This document shows, piece after piece, positions 1-8,700 of a stretch of DNA of 64,000 bases. Position 1 is the stretch's first letter; every line of letters starts with the position of its first letter. The position numbers were made by a program, and so were the translations under genes. Under the pieces are notes generated by a model. The model had not been told where the DNA came from and did not search any database. It saw nothing but the letters and a program-made list of their open reading frames with translations. Origin of the DNA: Streptomyces sp. S465 (GTDB lineage Bacteria > Actinomycetota > Actinomycetes > Streptomycetales > Streptomycetaceae); the NCBI RefSeq assembly GCF_026898115.1, contig NZ_CP114036.1, positions 1,550,001-1,614,000 on the forward strand, read 5' to 3'.

Positions 1-189
1 GGCGTCCTGGCGGAAGTCGGAGTTCTGGAGGACACCGCGCACCGCGAGCGGATGCAGGGCCTGGAGGTACAGGGCGCGCACCCCCGCGATCCACATCACC
101 GGGTCGCCGTGCATCTGCCAGGTGACCGAACGGGGGCCGTACAGCCCCGGGTCGGCATCGGTTCCGCGCTGCCGTATGGGCGCCGCCAT
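1..189 (-). CDS. MpaB-type oxygenase (DUF2236), N-terminal part, runs off the window
   Basis: The first 63 codons of a protein whose C-terminus lies left of the window. The visible part reads MAAPIRQRG, then GLYGPRSVTWQMHGDP and ALYLQALHP, a run typical of the N-terminus of the MpaB/DUF2236 oxygenase family (latex-clearing protein and mycophenolic-acid oxygenase relatives, usually haem b proteins). ATG is chosen because GGGAGG lies 7 to 12 bases upstream. The substrate cannot be told. A broken member of the same family lies at 15973-16480, but that fragment covers the C-terminal half, so the two cannot be compared directly. Confidence 0.7.
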   Translation of the reverse strand, partial: MAAPIRQRGTDADPGLYGPRSVTWQMHGDPVMWIAGVRALYLQALHPLAVRGVLQNSDFRQDA

Positions 190-317
190 GGCCACCACCT
201 CCCGACGGTCAGCCTAGGCGGCGCCGGGCGGACGCGGCCATGGGCAGCACGCGTCACGACGGGGCCCGGCGCGGCGTCGGCCACGGCGGCGACACCGCGC
301 CGAAGGCTTACCGCCCG

Positions 318-725
318 TCAGGACGGACGCCGCGCCGCCGCGAGACGCTCGCCCAGCGTGGTGGCGAACTCCTCCGCCCGCGCCAGCTGGGTCCGCAGCT
401 CGGCCACCCGCCGCTGCGCGGCCTCCTGGTAGCCCCGCACCCGCTCCAGCAGGTCCGCCCGCTCGCCGGGGGGCAACTCGGCGCCGGAGTCGAGGCGGTC
501 GGTGGCCTCCAGCAGGTCGCGCATCTGATCGAGGGTGAAGCCGAGCGGCTTCATACGGCGGATGACCATCAGCCGGGCGACGTCGGCCTCGGTGTAGAGG
601 CGGAAGCCGCCCTGGGAGCGGGCGGAGGGGACCACGAGACCGGTCTCCTCGTAGTGCCGGATGGTGCGCAGGGACAACTCGGTCCGGGCGGCGACCTCAC
701 CGATCTGCATGTGCTTGCCGTCCAC
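318..725 (-). CDS. MerR family transcriptional regulator
   Basis: A 135-residue one-domain MerR regulator. The winged helix-turn-helix begins at MQIGEVAARTELSLRTIRHYE (residues 6-26), the family signature, followed by the wing (GGFRLYTEADV) and the dimerisation coiled coil (residues about 85-130, rich in Arg/Glu/Leu heptads). There is no cysteine-rich metal-binding loop near the C-terminus, so it is not a mercury, copper or zinc sensor; the effector is unknown. It starts at GTG 725; ATG 710 is an alternative. It is divergent from the SulP permease and a 24-bp perfect palindrome lies 61 bp upstream, which is the expected arrangement for autoregulation and control of the neighbour. Confidence 0.85.
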   Translation of the reverse strand: MDGKHMQIGEVAARTELSLRTIRHYEETGLVVPSARSQGGFRLYTEADVARLMVIRRMKPLGFTLDQMRDLLEATDRLDSGAELPPGERADLLERVRGYQEAAQRRVAELRTQLARAEEFATTLGERLAAARRPS

Positions 726-786
726 GCCTGTCCTCAGACCCTTCGTCGTCCCCGGCCGGCCGCGTTCCGCTCACCGGCCCGCCGAT

Positions 787-810
787 CTCTACCCTAACGT
801 TAGGGTAGAG
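787..810. promoter_or_regulatory. Perfect 24-bp palindrome, probable MerR operator
   Basis: The half-site CTCTACCCTAAC is followed directly by its exact reverse complement. It sits in the divergent region between merR (start 725) and the SulP gene. MerR proteins bind dyads of about this size lying in the promoter spacer. Binding by this MerR is inferred from position and symmetry. Confidence 0.7.
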
Positions 811-906
811 TTGCCGACGGTGAGGGCGTCCTGTCGCCCTCCCGCCGTTGCCGTGCCGGGGCCGATGCCGCCCCCGGCGAAGAACCGATTCTTGCAGGAG
901 AACCGC

Positions 907-951
907 GTGCGTGAGCCCATGACGCCCGACGCCGTGGCTTGTCCGCCGTGA
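907..951 (+). CDS. Possible 14-residue leader peptide upstream of SulP
   Basis: A GTG-started open frame of 14 codons plus stop, with AGGAG about 5 to 9 bases upstream, in the 5' region of the sulP gene. It ends in VACPP. Cysteine-containing uORFs are known before sulfur genes in actinobacteria, but this one is not a member I recognise. It could equally be chance in a GC-rich leader. Confidence 0.25.
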   Translation: MREPMTPDAVACPP

Positions 952-1143
952 CGCTTCGCCCCCGGACGTGAGCCCGGCGGCCCCGTCACGCCGCTCCCCG
1001 CTCCCCGCTCCGTCCCCTCTCCGACGTCCGGCCCGCGTCTGCGACGGGGCCGTCCGCGGAGTGCCGGCCCGGCCCTCCGCGCCGTTCCCGCACGCCCCGG
1101 TCCGCCGGGAAGGGCGTGCCCGAGCACGAGGTTTCCCACTCCC

Positions 1144-2649
1144 TTGTCTTCTTCCACCGTCTCCCCGGCCGCGCGCCCGCGCGGTCTGAAACCCGATTGG
1201 CTGACCGATCCGAGGGTCTGGCGCACCGAGGTGCTGGCCGGCCTGGTGGTCGGGCTCGCGCTGATCCCCGAGGCGATCTCGTTCTCGGTCATCGCCGGTG
1301 TGGACCCGGCGGTCGGCCTGTTCGCCTCCTTCACCATGGCCGTCACCATCTCGGTCGTCGGCGGGCGCCGGGCGATGATCTCCGCCGCGACCGGCGCCGT
1401 CGCGCTGGTGATCGCGCCGGTGAACCGTGAACACGGCCTGGGCTACCTGGTTGCCACCGTGATCCTCGCCGGGGTGTTCCAGATCGCGCTGGGCGCGCTG
1501 GGGGTGGCGAAGCTGATGCGGTTCGTCCCCCGTTCGGTGATGGTCGGTTTCGTCAACGCCCTCGCCATCCTGATCTTCATGGCCCAGGTCCCCGAGATGA
1601 CCGATGTGCCCTGGGCCGTCTACCCGCTGATCGCGGGCGGGCTGCTGCTGATGGTGCTCTTCCCGAAGGTCACCACCGTGATCCCGGCCCCGCTGGTGTC
1701 GATCGTGATCCTCACCGTCGTCACGGTGGCGGCCGGGATCGCGGTGCCCACCGTCGGCGACAAGGGCGAGCTGCCGTCCTCCCTGCCGGTGCCGGGCCTG
1801 CCCGATGTGCCCTTCACGCTCGACACGCTGACCACGGTCGCGCCGTACGCCTTCGCCATGGCGCTGGTCGGTCTGATGGAGTCGCTGATGACCGCCAAGC
1901 TGGTGGACGACATCACCGACACCCACTCCGACAAGACCCGCGAGTCCATCGGCCAGGGCATCGCCAACATCGTCACCGGCTTCTTCGGCGGCATGGGCGG
2001 CTGCGCCATGATCGGCCAGACGATGATCAATGTGAAGGTCTCCGGCGCCCGCACCCGTGTGTCGACGTTCCTGGCCGGCACGTTCCTGATGGTGCTGTGC
2101 GTCGTCTTCGGACCGGTCGTCTCCGACATCCCCATGGCCGCCCTGGTCGCCGTGATGGTCATGGTGTCGTTCGCGACGTTCGACTGGCACTCCATCGCGC
2201 CCAAGACCCTCAAGCGGATGCCCGCCGGTGAGCTCACCGTGCTGGTGATCACCGTCGCGGTCGTGGTGGCCACCCACAACCTGGCCATCGGTGTCGTCGT
2301 CGGCTCGGTCACCGCCATGGTCGTCTTCGCCAAGCGGGTCGCCCGCCTCGCCGAGGTCACCGCCGTCACCGACCCCGACGGCACCACGGTGGTGTACCGG
2401 GTCACCGGGGAGCTGTTCTTCGCCTCCTCCAACGACCTCGTCGGCCAGTTCGCCTACGCCACCGACCCCGACAAGGTCGTCATCGACCTGTCCGCCGCCC
2501 ACATCTGGGACGCCTCCTCCGTCGCGGCCCTCGACGCGATCGAGACCAAGTACGCCCAGCGCGGCAAGAGCGTCGAGATCACCGGTCTGAACGAGCCCAG
2601 CGCCCATCTGCACGGCAGGCTCAGCGGCGAACTCACCGCCGGCCACTGA
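1144..2649 (+). CDS. SulP family inorganic anion permease with STAS domain
   Basis: A 501-residue membrane protein of the SLC26/SulP family, which carries sulfate, bicarbonate or other anions by proton symport or exchange. The N-terminal transport domain (residues about 20-390) is a series of hydrophobic segments beginning at VLAGLVVGLALIPEAISFS, the family's first-helix signature. The C-terminal STAS domain (about 400-495) includes KVVIDLSAAHIWDASSVAAL. The length is at the short end of the family. TTG is taken as start, with GAGG upstream. The MerR operator upstream suggests control by the divergent regulator. The substrate is not decided by sequence; no cys genes or carbonic anhydrase lie nearby. 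Confidence 0.85.
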   Translation: MSSSTVSPAARPRGLKPDWLTDPRVWRTEVLAGLVVGLALIPEAISFSVIAGVDPAVGLFASFTMAVTISVVGGRRAMISAATGAVALVIAPVNREHGLGYLVATVILAGVFQIALGALGVAKLMRFVPRSVMVGFVNALAILIFMAQVPEMTDVPWAVYPLIAGGLLLMVLFPKVTTVIPAPLVSIVILTVVTVAAGIAVPTVGDKGELPSSLPVPGLPDVPFTLDTLTTVAPYAFAMALVGLMESLMTAKLVDDITDTHSDKTRESIGQGIANIVTGFFGGMGGCAMIGQTMINVKVSGARTRVSTFLAGTFLMVLCVVFGPVVSDIPMAALVAVMVMVSFATFDWHSIAPKTLKRMPAGELTVLVITVAVVVATHNLAIGVVVGSVTAMVVFAKRVARLAEVTAVTDPDGTTVVYRVTGELFFASSNDLVGQFAYATDPDKVVIDLSAAHIWDASSVAALDAIETKYAQRGKSVEITGLNEPSAHLHGRLSGELTAGH

Positions 2650-2665
2650 CCAAGAGCGCGGCGGC

Positions 2666-3844
2666 TCAGCGGCGCACCCGGGGCATCTTCAGGCCGATCC
2701 AGGAGATGATCTCCCGCTGGATCTCGTTGTTGCCGCCGCCGAAGGTGAAGACGACGCTGCTGCGGTAGCCGCGCTCCAGCTCACCGTGGAGGACCGCGCC
2801 CGCCGAGCCCTCCTTGAGCGGGCCGGCGGCGCCGACGACCTCCATCAGCCAGGCGTAGGCGTCACGGCGCGCCTCGGAGCCGTACACCTTGACGGCGGAG
2901 GCGTCCTGCGGGGTCAGGGTGTCGCGCTGGAGGGCGTCCACCATCTGCCAGTTGAGCAGCTTCATGGCGTCCAGCCGGGCGTGGGTGCGGGCCAGCCGGG
3001 CGCGCACCCAGGCCAGGTCGATCACCCGGCGGCCGTCGGGGAGCCCGGTGTCGGCGGCCCACTGGCGGACGCCGCGCAGGGCCCGGATGGCCATGGTGCC
3101 GTGGGCGGCGAGGGTCACCCGCTCGTAGTTGAGCTGGGTGGTGATCATGCGCCAGCCCTCGTTCTCGGCGCCGACGCGGCGGGTGACCGGGACGCGGATG
3201 TTCTCGTAGTAGCTGGCGGTGGTGTCGTGGGAGGCGAGGGTGGTGATGGGGGTGGCGGAGTAGCCGGGGTCGTCGGTCGGGACCAGCAGGATGCTGATGC
3301 CCTTGTGGGGTGTGGCGTCGGGGTCGGTGCGGACCGCGAGCCAGACCCAGTCGGCGGTGTCGCCGTTGGTGGTCCAGGTCTTCTGGCCGTTGACGAGGTA
3401 ACTGTCGCCGTCCCGTACGGCGCGGGTCCGCAAGGAGGCGAGGTCCGTGCCGGCGTCGGGTTCGCTGTAGCCGATGGCGAAGTCGATCTCGCCGGAGAGG
3501 ATCCGGGGCAGGAAGTACGCCTTCTGCTCCTCGGTGCCGAACCGCATGATGGTGGGCCCGACCGTGTTGAGCGCCATCAGCGGCAGCGGCACCCCGGCCT
3601 GGGCCGCCTCGTCGAAGAAGATGAACTGCTCGACCGGGCCGAGCCCGCGCCCGCCGTACTCCCGCGGCCAGCCCACCCCCAGCCAGCCGTCGGTGCCGAG
3701 GCGGCGGATGGTCTCGCGGTAGAACCGCTTCTGCCCGGTGGAGTCGGCGAAGCGGGCGTAGGCGTCGTCGGGGACCAGTTCGGCGAAGTACCCGCGCAGC
3801 TCATCGCGCAACCGCCGCTGATCAGGGGTGTATTCGAGGTCCAC
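2666..3844 (-). CDS. Acyl-CoA dehydrogenase
   Basis: A 392-residue flavoprotein of the acyl-CoA dehydrogenase family, which introduces an alpha,beta double bond into an acyl-CoA with electron transfer to ETF. The N-terminal helical domain starts at VDLEYTPDQRRLRDEL; the middle beta-domain carries AIGYSEPDAGTDLAS (acyl-CoA/FAD contact); the C-terminal helical domain ends with GGGNNEIQREI, the usual FAD-binding tail of the actinobacterial FadE type. The reading frame is open further upstream, but GTG 3844 has GGAGG five bases before it and fits the family N-terminus. It converges on the SulP gene with only 16 bp between stops. Substrate unknown. Confidence 0.88.
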   Translation of the reverse strand: MDLEYTPDQRRLRDELRGYFAELVPDDAYARFADSTGQKRFYRETIRRLGTDGWLGVGWPREYGGRGLGPVEQFIFFDEAAQAGVPLPLMALNTVGPTIMRFGTEEQKAYFLPRILSGEIDFAIGYSEPDAGTDLASLRTRAVRDGDSYLVNGQKTWTTNGDTADWVWLAVRTDPDATPHKGISILLVPTDDPGYSATPITTLASHDTTASYYENIRVPVTRRVGAENEGWRMITTQLNYERVTLAAHGTMAIRALRGVRQWAADTGLPDGRRVIDLAWVRARLARTHARLDAMKLLNWQMVDALQRDTLTPQDASAVKVYGSEARRDAYAWLMEVVGAAGPLKEGSAGAVLHGELERGYRSSVVFTFGGGNNEIQREIISWIGLKMPRVRR

Positions 3845-3980
3845 GGCCCCTCCTGGAGTCTCGCGTGCGCCATGACGGCGGTCTGGGAGCGTCCTGGGAT
3901 CGAGGGGCACGGTAGAACGTGTTCCAGCAATACGGAAGGGCCGTGGACCGGACCGGCGGGCCCGGTCCACGGCGCCGGTC

Positions 3981-6125
3981 TCAGCCCTCCGCCCGGGGCG
4001 GGGCGTCGTCAGTACCGCGCCGCACGACCTGCACCGGCCGGCCCGGACGCCAGGTGCGCAGCACCATCTCCCCGCCCTCCGAGGCGGTGTGCACCACCTC
4101 GGTCACCTCGGCGCGGAAGAGGTGGAACGGCTCGGGCGGCCGGATCTGCGCGGCGAACCGGGCCACCGTCTCGGGGTCGGTCACCTCGACCGCCCGGCCG
4201 CTCACCCGCACATCGCCCTCGGCGAGCCCCTCGCCCGGACCGGGGTTGGCCTGCACCGAGAACCGCGGATCGCGGCGCAGGTCCAGCGCCTTGCGCGAGT
4301 CGGGCATCATGCCCAGCCACAACTCGCCGGAGAGGAAGGTCACTTCGAGGGGGGTGACCCGCGGGGAGCCGTCCTGGCGCAGGGTGGCCAGCACATGGTG
4401 GCGGTAGCGCCGGAAGCGGTCCTGGGCGTAGCCGGCGAAGGCGGGTTCGGCCGCCTGGAATCCGGCCCAGCTGGTGGTCGGGTAGGTCATCGCCATGGCG
4501 CCCATGCTCGCGGCCTTTCCGGACGTCTCCTGTCGGGATTTCTCGGCCTGCCGGGATTTCTCGGCCTCGCGGGCCTGCTCCGCCTCCCACTCCCGCGCCT
4601 GGTCCGGCGGCCGGTAGGCGTTCCACTCGGTGCCGGCCAGCGGATAGGACACCCAGGTGCGGGCGTAGGCCGGGGGCCGGTCCCGGCCGCGCCGGAGCAG
4701 CAGCGCGGTGGGTTCGCGGGAGGTCCGCCGCAGCAGCGCGGGCAGGGTGGTGGACCGGTTGTTGCCGCTGGTCTGGGCGGAGGAGCAGCCCGCGTGGTAC
4801 GCGACGGGCAGGGCGCGGTCGCCGGTCACCAGACAGGGCGGTCGCAGCCCCAGCCGCTGGAGCCCCTGTGCGGCAGTGCGGTAGCGCCCGGTGGTGCGGT
4901 CCGACTGGGCCGCGGTATGGCCGAGGACGACGAGCTGGCTCGCGAGGTGGAGCGTGATGACGATGCCGAGGGCGGCCGCCAGGTGCCGCGGTGAGCGTGC
5001 GGTCCGCACCGCGCGGGGGATCAGCCCGGCGATCGGCAGCGCCAGCAGCGCGTAGGCGGGCATCAGGAAGCGCGGTGCGGAGTAGCCGATGAGCAGCAGA
5101 TACGGCAGGGCGAGGGCGGCCGCGCAGACGACCGGCAGCACGGTCAGCGGTACGGCGGGGAGCCGGGCGCCGGGGCGGCCGAGACCCACCCGCACCCGGC
5201 GCAGCGCGTGGCGGTCGCGCAGGGCGGCGCTGACGGCGAGGAGGGTCAGCACCGGCAGCGCCAGCCACCACACGGTCAGCTCCGGGTGGCGCAGCGGCAC
5301 CTCGCAGGGGCGGCACAGCTGCGGTCCGTTGAGGCTGCGCAGCGCGGCCCCCACGCCGAAGTGCAGGCCCATGCCGCCCTCGACGTCGCTGGAGATGCCC
5401 AGCCGCTCCCCGATGCCGCCGAACCGGTCGTACGCCTCGCCGATCCACTGGGCGGCGCCGAGCAGCGATCCGCCGATCAGCGCGGGCAGCGCGGGCCGCC
5501 ACAGGCGCGTTGCGATCGCGCCGATCAGCAGCGGCAGCGCGAGCCATCCCCCGTCGGGGGTGCGCACCAGGGTGACGCCCGCGAGGACGGCGGCCAGCCA
5601 CCAGCGGGCGCCCGGTTCGCCGGGGACACGGAGGAACCAGCCGACGGCGGCGACGGCGCCGATCGCCACCCACAGGTTGGGCATCACCGCGGGCCCGCTG
5701 ATCTGGGTGATCCACAGTCCGGAGAAGAGCAGCGCGGCCAGGGCGACCTGAGCCGGGGGCAGCAGCCGGGTCCAGACCCGGAAGGCGCCGTAGAGCGCGC
5801 CCGCGGACGCCAGCACGAGCAGGACGCGCAGCGCCCAGACCGAGTCGGTGGCGGCCACCACGGGTGCGACCAGGAGACTGATGCCGCGCGAGCGGGGTGC
5901 GCTGAAGTACGCGGACGGGGTACGCGGATCGACCTGGGAGACGTACACGGACTCGTCCCAGCCCAGCGCGTGCCCGGTGTGCGGGATCACCACGGCGAAC
6001 TGGACCACGGCGTAACCGACGGCGACCAGCCCGAGCCAGGGGGCCGGGCGGCGGTACCGAAGCGGCTGACGGGGCTGGGCGCGCGGGGGCAGGACGGCGG
6101 CCGCCGGTGCGGCAGTATTCTCCAT
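3981..6125 (-). CDS. GT-C glycosyltransferase-like membrane protein fused in frame to a PPOX domain
   Basis: One uninterrupted frame of 714 codons that holds two unrelated modules. Residues about 25-510 form a polytopic membrane protein with a GT-C/ArnT-PMT-like first loop (GHALGWDESVYVS, with the acidic DE pair) and at least nine hydrophobic segments, as in family 39 mannosyl/arabinosyltransferases that use polyprenyl-phosphate sugars. A charged linker of repeated AEKSRQ follows. Residues about 541-714 are a pyridoxamine 5'-phosphate oxidase-like split-barrel (HHVLATLRQDGSPRVTPLEV; DPRFSVQANPG), a flavin or F420 fold. ATGs at 4505, 4496 and 4490 with GGAAAGG upstream could start the PPOX part as its own 174-residue protein. 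Confidence 0.75.
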   Translation of the reverse strand: MENTAAPAAAVLPPRAQPRQPLRYRRPAPWLGLVAVGYAVVQFAVVIPHTGHALGWDESVYVSQVDPRTPSAYFSAPRSRGISLLVAPVVAATDSVWALRVLLVLASAGALYGAFRVWTRLLPPAQVALAALLFSGLWITQISGPAVMPNLWVAIGAVAAVGWFLRVPGEPGARWWLAAVLAGVTLVRTPDGGWLALPLLIGAIATRLWRPALPALIGGSLLGAAQWIGEAYDRFGGIGERLGISSDVEGGMGLHFGVGAALRSLNGPQLCRPCEVPLRHPELTVWWLALPVLTLLAVSAALRDRHALRRVRVGLGRPGARLPAVPLTVLPVVCAAALALPYLLLIGYSAPRFLMPAYALLALPIAGLIPRAVRTARSPRHLAAALGIVITLHLASQLVVLGHTAAQSDRTTGRYRTAAQGLQRLGLRPPCLVTGDRALPVAYHAGCSSAQTSGNNRSTTLPALLRRTSREPTALLLRRGRDRPPAYARTWVSYPLAGTEWNAYRPPDQAREWEAEQAREAEKSRQAEKSRQETSGKAASMGAMAMTYPTTSWAGFQAAEPAFAGYAQDRFRRYRHHVLATLRQDGSPRVTPLEVTFLSGELWLGMMPDSRKALDLRRDPRFSVQANPGPGEGLAEGDVRVSGRAVEVTDPETVARFAAQIRPPEPFHLFRAEVTEVVHTASEGGEMVLRTWRPGRPVQVVRRGTDDAPPRAEG

Positions 6126-6267
6126 GCGCGCACCATATGATGTCTATGTACCTTTTTCGTCCTATTGGGCCATTCGGCCCAGCGTCCCAGGGGTGCATGG
6201 CCGCGACGGATCCGTACGCTGTTGCAGCGGTGCACAGCCCCCCACCCGGCGGAGGACGGACACACCC

Positions 6268-7260
6268 ATGAAGATGCTCATCAACGTCCCCGAGACCGTG
6301 GTCGCCGACGCGCTGCGCGGACTGGCCGCCTCGCACCCCGAACTGATCGTCGACGTGGAGAACCGGGTGATCGTCCGGCGGGACGCGCCCGTCGAGGGCA
6401 AGGTGGCACTGGTCTCCGGCGGCGGATCGGGGCACGAGCCGCTGCACGGCGGTTTCGTGGGGCCCGGCATGCTGGACGCCGCCTGCCCCGGCGAGGTGTT
6501 CACCTCCCCGGTGCCGGACCAGATGGTGCGCGCCGCGGCGGCGGTGGACAGCGGCCAGGGCGTGCTGTTCGTCGTCAAGAACTACACGGGCGACGTGCTC
6601 AACTTCGACATGGCCGCCGAGCTCGCCGAGGACGAGGGCATCCAGGTCGCCAAGGTCCTGGTCAACGACGATGTGGCGGTCGACGACGGCCTCTCCACGG
6701 CGGGCCGGCGCGGCACCGGGGCCACCGTGTTCGTGGAGAAGCTCGCGGGCGCGGCGGCCGAGGAGGGCGCGCCGCTGGAGCGGGTGGAGTCCATCGCCCG
6801 GCGGGTGAACGAGCTCTCGCGGAGCTTCGGGGTCGCGCTCAGCGCCTGCTCGACCCCGGCCAAGGGCGGCCCCACCTTCGACCTGCCCGCGGGCGAGCTG
6901 GAGTTGGGGGTGGGCATCCACGGCGAGCCGGGGCGTGAACGGCGGGCGATGATGACCTCCCGTGAGATCGCCGACTACGCGGTGGAGACGGTGGTGGCCG
7001 ACCTGCGCCCGGACAATCCGGTGCTGCTGCTGGTGGGCGGCATGGGCGCGACCCCGCAGCTGGAGCTGTACGGCTTCGCCGCCGAGGTGCACCGGGCGCT
7101 CGGCGAGCGCCGGGTGGCGGTGGCGCGTACGCTCGTCGGCAACTACATCACATCACTCGACATGGCGGGCGCCTCGATCTCCCTGTGCCAGGTCGACGAG
7201 GACCTCCTGCGGCTGTGGGACGCGCCCGTGCGGACCGCCGGGCTGCGCTGGGGCGCCTGA
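6268..7260 (+). CDS. dhaK: Dihydroxyacetone kinase substrate-binding subunit DhaK
   Basis: A 330-residue DhaK, the subunit that holds dihydroxyacetone as a covalent hemiaminal while DhaL transfers phosphate. It shows the family motifs VSGGGSGHEPLHGGFVG near residue 48, VLVNDDVAV near 135, and GIHGEPG near 218, whose histidine matches the region of the substrate-binding residue in studied homologues. ATG 6268 is preceded by GGAGG. An in-frame extension reaches back to 6124 but has no DhaK similarity. It is the first gene of dhaK-dhaL-dhaM (57 bp, then a 4-bp overlap), so the three should be co-transcribed; no glycerol dehydrogenase is adjacent. Confidence 0.95.
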   Translation: MKMLINVPETVVADALRGLAASHPELIVDVENRVIVRRDAPVEGKVALVSGGGSGHEPLHGGFVGPGMLDAACPGEVFTSPVPDQMVRAAAAVDSGQGVLFVVKNYTGDVLNFDMAAELAEDEGIQVAKVLVNDDVAVDDGLSTAGRRGTGATVFVEKLAGAAAEEGAPLERVESIARRVNELSRSFGVALSACSTPAKGGPTFDLPAGELELGVGIHGEPGRERRAMMTSREIADYAVETVVADLRPDNPVLLLVGGMGATPQLELYGFAAEVHRALGERRVAVARTLVGNYITSLDMAGASISLCQVDEDLLRLWDAPVRTAGLRWGA

Positions 7261-7317
7261 GGCCGGCCGGTTCCGATACGAACGCTGTCGCCGTTGGCTA
7301 CGACCGAGGAGGCGCCT

Positions 7318-7953
7318 GTGTCCAGCAGTGAACCCGCCGTCGACGACGTGCTCGACACCCCTTTCTTCCTCCGCTGGCTCACCGCCGCGGCCGCGTCCGT
7401 GAGCCGTGAGGCGGCCCGTCTCACCGACCTGGACGCCGCGATCGGCGACGCCGACCACGGCACCAACATGCAGCGCGGCTTCGCCGCCGTGACCGAGGCG
7501 CTGGAGAAGGAGCCGCCGGGCTCGCCCGGGGCCGCGCTGATCCTGGCCGGGCGCCAGCTGATCTCCAAGGTGGGCGGCGCCTCCGGACCGCTGTACGGGA
7601 CACTGCTGCGGCGCGCCGGCAAGGCGCTCGGCGACGCCGAGCGGATCACCCCGCAGCAGCTGGCGGACGCGCTGCGGGCCGGCGCGGACGCGGTGGCCCA
7701 GCTGGGCGGCGCCGCGCCCGGCGACAAGACGATGCTGGACGCGCTGTTCCCCGCCGTCGAGGCGCTGGGCGCGGGCGCCGGGTCGTTCGCGGCCGCGGGC
7801 GAGGCCGCCGAGAAGGGGGCGCTGGCCACCGTGCCGATGACGGCCCGCAAGGGCAGGGCCAGCTATCTGGGTGAGCGCAGCGCCGGCCACCAGGACCCGG
7901 GCGCCACCTCCGCTGCGCTGATCATCGCGGCGTTGGCGGAGGCGGCCCGATGA
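7318..7953 (+). CDS. dhaL: Dihydroxyacetone kinase ADP-binding subunit DhaL
   Basis: A 211-residue DhaL, an all-helical subunit that keeps ADP bound and is rephosphorylated by DhaM. The nucleotide/Mg site motif AIGDADHGTNM has its aspartates at residues 44 and 46. Other family marks are SKVGGASGPLYG and MTARKGRASYLGERSAGHQDPGA split through the C-terminal half. GTG 7318 has a perfect GAGGAGG six bases upstream and is preferred to the in-frame TTG at 7294. Confidence 0.95.
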   Translation: MSSSEPAVDDVLDTPFFLRWLTAAAASVSREAARLTDLDAAIGDADHGTNMQRGFAAVTEALEKEPPGSPGAALILAGRQLISKVGGASGPLYGTLLRRAGKALGDAERITPQQLADALRAGADAVAQLGGAAPGDKTMLDALFPAVEALGAGAGSFAAAGEAAEKGALATVPMTARKGRASYLGERSAGHQDPGATSAALIIAALAEAAR

Positions 7954-8366
7954 CCGACGAGGGTGAGAAGGAACTGGTCGGGATAGTCCTGGTGTCGCAC
8001 AGCGCGGCGGTGGCGGACTCGGTGGCCGAGCTGGCGAAGGAGCTGTCCGGCGGTGGCGCGGCGCCGGTCCGCGCCGCGGGCGGCACCCCGGACGGCGGAT
8101 TCGGCACCAGTCCGGAGCTGATAGCCGAGGCGGCCCAGGCGGTCGACCGGGGTGCCGGGGTGGCGGTGCTGGTGGACCTGGGCAGCGCGGTGCTGGCCGT
8201 CAAGGCGCTGCTGGCCGAGGGCGACGAACTGCCGGAGGGCACCCGATTGGCGGACGCGCCGCTGGTGGAAGGCGCGGTGGCGGCGGTCGTCACCGCCTCC
8301 GCCGGGGCGGATGTGGACGCGGTGCTCCAGGCGGCCACGGAAGGCTACGACTACCGCAAGACCTGA
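7950..8366 (+). CDS. dhaM: PTS-dependent dihydroxyacetone kinase phosphotransferase subunit DhaM
   Basis: A 138-residue EIIA-mannose-type protein that passes phosphate from HPr to the ADP bound on DhaL. The phospho-histidine is His17 in VLVSHSAAVADSV; GAGVAVLVDLGSAVLAVK is the other family motif. Only the EIIA domain is present, without the HPr and EI-like domains of the E. coli protein, so it relies on the general PTS. ATGA overlap with dhaL indicates translational coupling. A strong hairpin follows 37 bp later. Confidence 0.92.
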   Translation: MTDEGEKELVGIVLVSHSAAVADSVAELAKELSGGGAAPVRAAGGTPDGGFGTSPELIAEAAQAVDRGAGVAVLVDLGSAVLAVKALLAEGDELPEGTRLADAPLVEGAVAAVVTASAGADVDAVLQAATEGYDYRKT

Positions 8367-8403
8367 CCGGTCCCGGCCACACGCCGGACGTCCAGCGCCC
8401 TAT

Positions 8404-8441
8404 TGAACGGGGTCCCGCCGGTCAAGGCGGGGCCCCGTTCA
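8404..8441 (+). terminator. Rho-independent-like hairpin after dhaM
   Basis: A 16-bp stem (TGAACGGGGTCCCGCC paired with GGCGGGGCCCCGTTCA, one G-T pair) around a six-base loop. There is no long T run, as is usual in Streptomyces. Confidence 0.85.
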
Positions 8442-8627
8442 GTTGCCCGTTCCCTCTTACCCCGTTCAGCTTTCAACGAACTCTCCGCACCCCTATTGCA
8501 CACCCGCTTATTTCCCTGATACTTCGCACGTACGGGGCGAGTTACCCGGTTTCGGCCCGCACCGGACGCGGCGGCTGCTTCCCCGCCCGCGCGGCCCACA
8601 AGTGATAGGCGCGATAGCAGAACGGGC

Positions 8628-8657
8628 TTCCGAATCCGTCGATCTTGCGTCTAGACT
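8628..8657 (+). promoter_or_regulatory. Possible housekeeping-type promoter upstream of the cot region
   Basis: TTCCGA at 8628 and TAGACT at 8652 are separated by 18 bp, close to the Streptomyces vegetative consensus (TTGACN / TANNNT). It could serve the small frame at 8701 or a long leader of cotB1. Only the spacing and match support it. Confidence 0.3.
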
Positions 8658-8700
8658 GCACACGTCCAATGGGGGGACCGGCGGCACTCAGGGGGAATAC

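Noticed and set aside
697..2646. A 649-codon minus-strand frame opposite the SulP gene
   Set aside because: Its text is His/Asp/Gly/Arg-rich with no family motifs, typical antisense shadow of a GC-rich membrane protein.
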